Below, piece by piece: positions 34,201 through 41,375 of a stretch of DNA of 41,375 nt. Numbering within the stretch: the first letter of the stretch is position 1; every line of letters begins with the position of its first letter. Source of the stretch: Intoshia linei. Taxonomy: Eukaryota > Orthonectida > Rhopaluridae. The notes beneath the pieces were generated by a model. The model had not been told where the DNA came from and ran no database searches. It saw only the letters and a program-made list of their open reading frames with translations. Location of the stretch: positions 1 through 41,375 of the forward strand of contig LWCA01000196.1 in assembly GCA_001642005.1 (NCBI GenBank), in the 5' to 3' direction. Position numbers and translations under genes: made by a program.

Positions 34201-36473
34201 CAATATTTTTGTGGTTTCTTCACGGTTTCTTTAATGACAATGACTAAAAATTTGTAGGGTTTTTAATTTAAGTTTTTTATCCATTTTTTAATTCATTTTA
34301 AAGATTTTGAAGATAATTTTGGTCATTGTCATTAAATAAAACATTGAAGAAACCACAAAAATATTGTCGAAAAATAAATATTATGATTCATTATCAAAGT
34401 GGATGATTATGTTCCCTCTAAGATAGTGGTTCCCAACATACTTCGCAGTTGGTACCCCATAATAATTTAATCAATTAAAAAATTGTTAAAACTCTACTTG
34501 ACCAAAAATAGATATGTGAAAAATTGTTAATGATAGAACTGACAAAATAGAAACGTACATATATTTAATATGTCACCTTATAATAGCAGAGACTATCAAA
34601 TAGACGTAAATACATAAGGAACTAAGTATATTATTAGTAATAATAGTAATAATTTATTACAAATTAATTTTCTATTATTTTTGAGGAATTTAAAAAATAT
34701 CTATAATTTATGAGTCATAGTATCAGATAAGCTGGTACCTCTTAGGGGACCCAGTACTCCACTTAGGAACCTCTGCTCTAAGATGTATGGCTCAACTCAA
34801 TGTTCGCCGTTTTATTTTGATATTTTATAAATAAGAATAAAAAACATGCAAATCATGTATAAGTAACTTGTTGGATTCTAAATTAAATTCCTCATAATAC
34901 TCAGTGGTAAAAACTTACTAGGAAACCTCAATTGTTCTATTTTGGGACCATTGTTTTTATTATAGTAATACAGTAACCTCACTGTAATAATTTCCATAAG
35001 CTTTAAAATTACAGTATAAATTTTATGGAAAACAATTAGTAGTCAGTAACAAAGACAATATTCTAGTCATAAAACAAAATTATTAAATTTCAAATTCAAA
35101 ATGGGACAAAAGATTTATCAATATTCATGATTCTCTGATACATGAACCAATGGATATAAAATATATAGTAAACAATACCTGAAAAACATGTTTTATTTAG
35201 GGAACATTAGCAGATAAAGGTTAATCAACTTAAAATGGGTTAGTTAGCGATTTAGATTTTTGTATTTAAGCTTTAAATTTCCCAGTGTTTCCCATGAAAA
35301 ATATCAAATTACCCACTCGTGGGTAAATACCCACAGGTTGGGAATCACTGATTTAAGGTATTACTAAAAACAGAATTTTACTAATAAGCTTGATTAATAT
35401 GCATTTTTTGTATATAATATGGAAAACAAAACCGCCGCAAAATTAAGATATAAATCAGTCAAATAAACATAACAATTAGACACATTTTCTTTTTTACGTA
35501 TTTTTATTAGAACAAAGTATATTCTTAATAAATATACATGACTATTAGTGATTAATAAAGTATATTTCGAATGATTAGTTAAACAAATAAAAAATAATGA
35601 CATAAAAATTTACCCATAGTGACTAATCGATAAAGCCTCCCAATTTCATTGGGTAAATCAATAATTAAATTTTGAGCTGCAAGTAATTGTTGTAGGGATT
35701 GAAGTTTGCCAATAGAATTTGGCAATTTTTTAATTTTATTATTGCTGCAATTTAAAACCTCCAATTTGTACAAATTACCAATCTAAAAAATAAAAGTACA
35801 TATACTAAGTCCTAGTCAGTAATACCCACGTAAATAAGCTATCTAAATTTTTTGATGACTACCAGAATAGATGATTTAGGTAGGGTATTACATTCAATTT
35901 CCAATTAAATCGAAATTAAATATACAAGAATTTGTTGAAAACGAACCACCATATAATAATCCATAAAAAAGAATAAATAAAATCAACTCATCTGGTTTAT
36001 TTGACATGTCATTTTGTTGTCGTAAAATTGTAATAAGAGTAAAAATGAATTAAACATTACATATTCAGGAATAAATTCAACTCTGTTGTTTGATAAATTG
36101 AGTTGAGTGAGATAAGTCCAATTGCATATAGAAGCTGTAATAACATGAACATCTAATAAAAATGAAAACGATCAAAACAATAAAAACATCCTGTAATATG
36201 TAAGCTTGACCAACTAGTGTCCTTATCTTTTGTAGAATCTTTTTCCCTAAATTAGACATACATTTTTTCACATTTCAGTAAAAATATACTGATAAGTCAA
36301 ATTTAGTGGCGTATAAACGTTTATTCTTTGAACCTCTTTCCTGCTAAAAATATGAACAAATTTATAAATATTTACAATTCTTGGCGAGATTTTTCCAAAT
36401 CACTTTGAACATTAGGATCACATGTCTCAATTGGTTCATTTTTAAAAAATTTTTCATTTTCTTCAACTGTCAT
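31292..36473 (-). CDS. CNOT6: CCR4 poly(A) deadenylase (CNOT6/CNOT6L), complete (10 exons, about 532 aa)
   Basis: This is the EEP-family exonuclease of the CCR4-NOT complex that shortens mRNA poly(A) tails. Exons: 36473-36376, 36343-36290, 36246-36188, 36134-36061, 35782-35614, 33298-33200, 32625-32563, 32524-32209, 31997-31413 and 31373-31292; they total 1599 nt in phase. The N-terminal leucine-rich repeats (LTQLNLSNNRVEFIP, LEVLNCSNNKIKKLP, LQQLLAAQNLIIDLP) dock on CNOT1 in this family. The catalytic domain keeps its Mg2+ and catalytic residues: NYNVLSD, CLQEIQ, VDGC, ANAHLYY, CGDFNSLPDS, TIDYIF and the terminal IPSDH. The AYENSYLPFTHF block and the LRRs separate it from Angel, nocturnin and PDE12. 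The acceptor of exon 2 is TAGCAG, a tandem NAGNAG site that gives two products one residue apart. A 2.3-kb intron (33299-35613) is packed with repeats. Confidence 0.95.
33110..33188 (+). repeat. Terminal motif of the R1 family in a CNOT6 intron
   Basis: CACTCGGTAGAGCTAGATGC followed by TGTTTGTACGTAGTAC closely matches 17341-17380, including the upstream TTTTTTTAATAGAATAAAA stretch. R1 body sequence upstream is eroded (about 32740-33110). Confidence 0.5.
34140..34372. repeat. Large imperfect palindrome in a CNOT6 intron
   Basis: Two nested inverted pairs are visible. TGACAATATTTTTGTGGTTT at about 34197 pairs with AAACCACAAAAATATTGTCG at about 34351, and TCAAAACCTTTAAAAATTGG at about 34143 pairs with sequence near 34277-34310 reading TTTTTAATTCATTTTAAAGA. 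ATGACAATGAC is likewise mirrored by GGTCATTGTCAT. It is a probable non-autonomous inverted-repeat element without clear target duplication. Confidence 0.6.
34424..34775. mobile_element. hAT MITE, 352 bp, perfect target duplication
   Basis: TAGTGGTTCCCAACA at the left faces TTAGGAACCTCTG at the right. CTCTAAGA flanks both ends exactly (34416-34423 and 34776-34783). It is inserted in the 2.3-kb CNOT6 intron. Confidence 0.88.
35283..35350. mobile_element. 68-bp hAT-like MITE
   Basis: CAGTGTTTCCCA and TGGGAATCACTG are its inverted ends, with an inner CCCACTCGTGGG hairpin. The target duplication is not clear. It is close in type to the 44-bp element at 309-352. Confidence 0.6.
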
Positions 36474-37600
36474 TATTCAACTACAAAATTATAATATTAA
36501 ATGAAAACTTTAAAAGTGATTAGTATAAAACTAAAAAAGAAATGTAATTACTTTTTATAAAATCATTATAAAATCATTGTAAATTCAAATTAAATTTATT
36601 GGCTATATAAATATGAACTACACATGATTCAGTCATTTTTTATTTATAAATTTACAGTTATGATTTATCAATAAAGTATTTGTTACCTAGATATTTATGA
36701 TTTATATTAGTTGTTGGATTTATAATTTAATAATTCACAATTGTGAATAATTTAGCATTTGTACGTACTAAATACTTTTTAATCAACCTTTATGAGTTGT
36801 TTCCATCGTATTAAAGTATATTTTACTTAACTGGTACAATTTTTTATAATTAACTTGCATAAAAGTACAACTGATACAAACAGGGCCATGAAGAGGGGTT
36901 GGGCCCTCAAAATCATATTTTCCCACTTTTTCAATTTAGAATATAATATGTCATGTAAATTTCTTAAGGGTACCAAAATTATCGCATAATTATATGTTCT
37001 ATACAACTTCCAGCGGATATTTTTAATTTTTAGATAATAAACAACCGATTAAGCAATGTAAATGTCCTATATTTAAATTTTTTTTATAGGGTCTACAATT
37101 TCCATTTGCCCGGGCATATAGCTGTCTCTCCACGGTCCTGGGTACCAATATAAAAATAAAATTTGCAAGTTATATACTTTTTACACATTGTATTGCTATT
37201 TTTTTCCAATATATTGTGATATTCAAATTTTAGGTTAAAGTTTACAAAACATTTCCGTTAAAGATATTTTGACAAAATAAAAATTTTTGATAAAGAAAAA
37301 AATTAAAATTAAGCCATAAATTCATTTTAATATAAAAAATATCTAAAAATTACATAAAATGCAAATAAATTTATTGTGGATAATTATTATTGTACATTTG
37401 TACAAATTGGAGAATTATATAATAAACTTATATTTATATACATTTTCTAATTAATGAATAGGATAATAAATAGTATTTTTTATTTTATACATTTCTGTAA
37501 ATTTTTGTATTAATTATATTTTTTATAAATGTATTACCTTTACCGATTAAGCTTATAAAGTTTTATTTTCCATATTCATGAAACTTAGTCTTCAACATTG
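36474..37600. other. Intergenic region between CNOT6 and NDUFB5
   Basis: About 1.1 kb between divergent genes. It should hold both promoters. I see only AT-rich sequence and short decayed repeat ends (for example GCCCGGGCATAT near 37110, similar to GCGCCCGGGCC near 18835). Confidence 0.35.
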
Positions 37601-37601
37601 A

Positions 37602-38525
37602 AAATTAGATTCTCGAAAATTTCTATGCACTGGTTTGATTAGGAATAATTCCATCCGAAATGGTTCAAAATTTCAACGGATTGAAGCATGGTATCCTCAA
37701 TTCATGACACGTAAATTGGTCGATGATGTGGTACTATTTTTAAAATTATTTTGGTATTTTGTACTTTTACATTTTTATTATATAAACAACCTAAAATTAT
37801 AATTTCGATTGTAGTGAAATACAGATAAGAATGTTACCTGTGTCAAAATTATTTAAAATTGCGCCATGTCCATTACATTAATTTGTTATGGTCTATTTGC
37901 AATGTTTTTTATGCGGTTATTTTAAATAATCAGTCAGTTGTTTGGAGGACTTTAAAATTTAAATTTTCTATTGAATTTAGTTATTTTATGCGTTTCTTGG
38001 AATTGTACCTCTAGGGTGTTTTACTTTTATCTACAATTCAATATATGGCTGTAATTTTTTTTAAAAATTTATTGTATGTTAAAGGGAACCTTATATCTTT
38101 ATGCATATTAATGACTTGTTATATTTGGTTTTAAATTGCAATTAATTGAGAATTGTTCTACTGGTTGTACTGCATCAGAGCCGAATCCACGGAAAATGAA
38201 AAATAGGTCTAATAAAATTTTGCAAACGATGCATAATTCCATATAGCCACTAGTTACATCAATAAGAGTTCGGACTTACAATTTCATTTTGATACACAAA
38301 TCAGTACTAATGGAAAAATATAAGTATTTTACATATCAATTTAGAAAAATAATATGCAGAGACATTTTTTTCAAAAATTACATCGAGGCTCAGAGGAGGG
38401 TCTGATGCGCTCTGTACAGTGTCATTTTGATTGATATGATATCGTTTAATATTTGAAATTTAGCTCAATGTAAATTAGTTGATATTCCAGAAGATTATGA
38501 ACCCGAGCATTGGGAATATTTTGCG
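37602..38525 (+). CDS. NDUFB5: Complex I subunit NDUFB5 (SGDH), partial; both ends unresolved
   Basis: NDUFB5 is a single-span accessory subunit of the membrane arm of respiratory complex I. Three exons match in phase: about 37602-37730, 37981-38050 and 38464-38525. The order is the family's: a matrix-side basic segment (FMTRKLVDDV), one hydrophobic span (LFYAFLGIVPLGCFTFIYN) ending IYGSQCKLVDIP, then EDYEPEHWEYF, which corresponds to the EHWEYY signature. No start codon is in frame in the first exon (a TGA precedes it), so a 5' exon is missing. After the GTATAT donor at 38526 the conserved continuation (HPI... and the C-terminal helix) is not found before the retroelement. The gene is either broken here or continues beyond the window. 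Confidence 0.78.
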
Positions 38526-38836
38526 GTATATTTTTCAATGTTTATCATTTTTTCACCATTATACTGTAACACAAAAAATTCATTTAAATTATCAACGATT
38601 TATCAGTAAAGCTAAGCTAGTCCTCACGACCGGAAACAAGGAATGCCCCTGAAACCTTTGAGAATATTTTATATAAAAATAATTGTAAATTTATTTTTTA
38701 TGAATTAATTCATTAATTATGCATATTATAATTGTTAAAATGTACTTATAGGTATTAATTTCTTATAATTATTTTTTAAGTAGTAAGTAACCTGGGATGA
38801 TATATCATGGGATTTTAACTTGGGGGCCGTCACCAC

Positions 38837-39315
38837 CAGGGGGTTCCAAACCAGTTTTTGGGGATGCCAGAAAATTTTTAAATAAACATTATTTTACAGC
38901 TACATTTTTTATACTTGAATGGCGTTTCGAAATTAAAGTTAACTTCTATTTATTAATTTAACTTTTTTAAATATTAAATATTTTAATATGTATATTAGGG
39001 TGTCCACTTTTTTTAAGAAAAACTTATTTTGCACGTGGATGCCTTTTTTGATTTTAAGCATTTATTCAAAAAAATGAAATCGGTTAATATTAAAGATACT
39101 AAAATAAATGATATCGATAAATCGTACAAACCACGGTGTTTTTATGTTCAAAGGTTTTTTTATAATTTAAATTTAAAGCCATTTCAGCTAGAAATTTTTG
39201 GTTATCGTAGTTATATTATTAACTTTTTCGAATTTAAGTTTATTACATTTTTGGGGTGTCACATCGAATTTTATTGAATGAAGGGTGCCAAGTGGAAAAA
39301 GGTTAAGAACCCATG
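38837..39315. mobile_element. hAT-like element carrying an R2 fragment
   Basis: CAGGGGGTTCCAAACC at the left faces GGTTAAGAACCCATG at the right; the flanks do not match, so the limits are approximate. From about 38998 it contains an R2 end (GGGTGTCCACTT to GATGCCTTTTTTGATTTTAA), so one element sits inside the other. It lies just after the last recognisable NDUFB5 exon. Confidence 0.5.
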
Positions 39316-39346
39316 CAATAATGTATTGCAATAATTTATTTTTTTG

Positions 39347-39435
39347 TGTGACGATTATCAAAATAAACAATATTTGGAAAGAAGATTTTAATAAAGCTTG
39401 ACAAATATATAAATTAGTTCGAAGTGATCTTTAAT
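39347..39435 (-). repeat. Direct repeat, copy 1, at the end of the retroelement block
   Basis: Plus-strand sequence TGTGACGATTATCA to GAAGTGATCTTTAAT is almost identical (about two mismatches in 89) to 41287-41375. It marks the boundary with non-element DNA at 39347. On the minus strand the end of the gag-like frame runs into it. Confidence 0.85.
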
Positions 39436-39464
39436 TCCTTCGTCATCCCATAGTGATGTAATCG

Positions 39465-40246
39465 CTACATCCCCCATTCTGACCGAGACCCATTGATTAA
39501 TTTTTCCTTCCACAGCCTCGTATCCTCTGAGCACTTCCTGGCAATGTGTCCATATTCCTCGCATTGATGGCATTGCAGCTGGCTTTTGCTTCGCATCTTC
39601 CTTGTTGGTTCGCAAAATGTCTCTGAACGTAAATCTACACCCCCTAAGATAGTAGACAATCTATTATAAATTGTCGTACTACCTGGTCTAGCCCACATGC
39701 GCGCTATCATAACAACATCTGGTTTAACCTGTTGCACACAATAGAGCACCTCTTGCTCGACAAACCCCTCAACTTGTTTGTCAGTGAACCCCGGGATTGC
39801 GTCCCTAATATCGGCACCCATCTCACGAGCTGCGTCCTTTATTTTCTTACCCCGAGTTATTCGTGTTTTAAAAAGCACGAATGACTTATTTAATCTGTCA
39901 AAAGACCCCAAACGTTTTAACAAAACCTTGATCCAAAGATCCACATTTCCGTACTCGTTACCTAGAATACTAGTTATTCTCTCACGCTCTTTTTTTGAAA
40001 TAATTAATTTTAAAGAGCCATCTTGGTCACCTGATTCCATTTATGCCATTCTGCATATCTTTGGAATTTATCAATAAATTCCTCCATATGTCCCGTAGCA
40101 TAACCCATTTCCAACGCGTTAATAATAGAATTACTAACCTCCTGTTTTGGTGACTGGTCAATGTCCTTTTGGGGTAGATCTCCTTCTGGTTGATGTGAAC
40201 CCAATCCTGACATCACCTCGTCCTCAATCGTTGAGTTAATATCCAT
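39465..40246 (-). pseudogene. LTR-retrotransposon gag, two overlapping frames
   Basis: Read on the minus strand, an ATG at 40246 opens a frame ending at 40010 (with FIDKFQRYAEWHKW, capsid-like). A second frame from 40040 to 39465 continues with further capsid-like sequence and a CCHC zinc knuckle, CHQCEEYGHIARKC (Cys-x2-Cys-x4-His-x4-Cys), typical of nucleocapsid. The two frames overlap by 31 nt. This could be a frameshift lesion, or less likely a programmed shift. The gag is downstream of pol fragments on the same strand, the reverse of the normal order. Confidence 0.75.
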
Positions 40247-40255
40247 GATCACAAA

Positions 40256-40552
40256 TTAAAAAAAATTAGATGGCCAATAGTACGATCTTTTTAATAATTC
40301 TAGCGTTTTTGTAATCCCCACATGTGATGCCCCTATTCCTGTGTGAACGAGATTAATGGCATCCTCAATTTTATTATTAACTACCAAAAGTTGATTTGTA
40401 CCTTTTTTGTACAAATAACCCTTAGTAAGTTTTACCTTGTCCCTTATACTAAAGTACCGATTTGATGGCAATATTTTAGAATTCCCAGTTCTCGCATATT
40501 TCCACAGTTGTTTACAATCTTGATTTTCGATTTGAGCCCTCTCAAACTGCAT
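40256..40552 (-). pseudogene. LTR-retrotransposon integrase, zinc-binding N-terminal fragment
   Basis: The fragment carries the end of the RNase H/integrase linker and the H2C2-type start, HVGITKTLELLKRSYYWP. It is cut off right after YYWPSN, before the CxxC pair and the DDE core, where it meets the gag 5' end after a T/A run. Confidence 0.72.
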
Positions 40553-40679
40553 TGAATTTGTTGGATCCCAAATAGCAAATAATCTCGAAATGCATCTGCA
40601 GCAAAGTTATCCGAGCCCTTTCGATAGATAATCCCAAAGTTTTTGCAGTCATCTTAACCTCCTCCCTTGACTATTCTTT

Positions 40680-41046
40680 GAATTATGAATATCAACAAGA
40701 GGTTTATGGTCTGTTATAACAGTAAATTTTTTACCATAAAGATACCTCTGAAACAATGTAATTCCCTGTCATACGTCCCATAATTACGCTGACAGGTATC
40801 CAACATTTTACTGGCACAACGTAATAGTTTACCATTTATTGATAATATCACCCCCATGCCTTAGTCGGAAGCATCTGTCTCCAGTGTAAATCGTTCATCC
40901 CAATTTGAGTGGGAAACCAACATATACCCCGACAATAATTCATTTAGCAGATTTAATGATTCTTCACACGCCGCTGACCAGTCAAATTTGATCCCCTTAC
41001 GAGTTAACCTAATTATCGGTTCTGATATTGAAGCATAATTAGGCAA
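40680..41046 (-). pseudogene. LTR-retrotransposon reverse transcriptase end / RNase H fragment with frameshifts
   Basis: The minus strand reads FDWSAACEESLNLL and FTLETDASD, the RT-RNase H junction with its conserved TDASD, then a stop. In-frame and shifted pieces follow (GMGVIL, ITDHKPL) that belong to RNase H. The body of the reverse transcriptase, including its YxDD block, is absent. Confidence 0.75.
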
Positions 41047-41062
41047 AAATTTTCGATAATAA

Positions 41063-41221
41063 TTAAACTTTTTCTGCTCCTACACCATCCACGGTTAGCA
41101 GTTCTCTCACTATTAATTCATTGGTAATCACTTTCTGGCTAACAAAGTTAAGCTCAGACCCACTATCAACTAAACATTTTAGACGGAAATTATGATAAAA
41201 TAATGGTACCGTAAACAGCAT
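41063..41221 (-). pseudogene. LTR-retrotransposon aspartic protease fragment
   Basis: A 52-codon open frame contains LVDSGSELNFVS, the catalytic DSG motif of retroviral-type aspartic proteases. It is followed almost at once by the RT tail, so about 1 kb of normal pol sequence is deleted between them. Confidence 0.72.
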
Positions 41222-41286
41222 TCTTCGTTACTTTAAATCAAACGGCAGTTTGGCAAACAAAAAACTCGTATTGATAATTTATATAT

Positions 41287-41375
41287 TGTGACGATTATCA
41301 GAATAAACAATATTTGGAAATAAGATTTTAATAAAGCTTGACAAATATATAAATTAGTTCGAAGTGATCTTTAAT
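41287..41375 (-). repeat. Direct repeat, copy 2, running off the window
   Basis: It is near-identical to 39347-39435 and is cut by the window end. On the minus strand it leads into the protease region after about 65 bp, so in this copy it lies between gag and protease. Confidence 0.85.

Noticed and set aside
39029-39277. 82-codon plus-strand frame after NDUFB5
   Set aside because: It lies in a hAT/R2 composite element and does not match the missing NDUFB5 C-terminus.
39347-39435. Calling the 89-bp direct repeat a definite LTR
   Set aside because: It starts TGTGA but lies after gag and before protease in one copy, so its place in the element is uncertain.

Overview
This is a very AT-rich eukaryotic window with metazoan-type nuclear genes. 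Many introns are only about 30-60 nt, all with GT-AG ends, and others have been inflated to 1-3 kb by transposon debris. The proteins are recognisable but strongly diverged, which suggests a fast-evolving, possibly reduced or parasitic invertebrate. The sequence alone does not place the species. Gene models below were built by hand, joining exons on matching intron phase and on alignment to known families from memory.

Layout: 309-600 is LTR-retrotransposon and MITE debris. 1943-5949 (+) is a WD40 gene. 7121-9050 (-) is a complete cytosolic aspartate aminotransferase (GOT1). 9686-13698 (-) is a carrier-only paralogue of the mitochondrial aspartate/glutamate carrier. 15351-23718 (-) is the full aspartate/glutamate carrier (aralar/citrin type), with EF-hand half and carrier half separated by an intron region holding a Tc1 remnant and a hAT MITE. 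24103-25228 (-) is a small basic mitochondrial-type protein, divergent from a complete LSm5 gene at 25373-28260 (+). 28427-31240 (+) is a mitochondrial-type M3A oligopeptidase whose three zinc ligands are all replaced. It is convergent, 51 bp apart, with a complete CCR4/CNOT6 deadenylase at 31292-36473 (-). About 37602-38525 (+) carries three exons of complex I subunit NDUFB5, after which the gene is lost before a rearranged LTR-retrotransposon on the minus strand (39347-41375).

Function: GOT1 and the aspartate/glutamate carrier are partners in the malate-aspartate shuttle. Here they sit co-oriented in one 16.6-kb block with a second, carrier-only paralogue between them. Five of the nine cellular genes are predicted to be mitochondrial. 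LSm5 (decapping/U6) and CCR4 (deadenylation) both act in mRNA decay.

Mobile DNA: there are several hAT-type MITEs (three with perfect 8-bp target duplications), a Tc1 deletion derivative, TA-flanked long-inverted-repeat elements, a fold-back element with internal tandem units, a 0.5-0.9 kb interspersed family (called R1 here) in the introns of at least three genes, and two LTR-element remnants.
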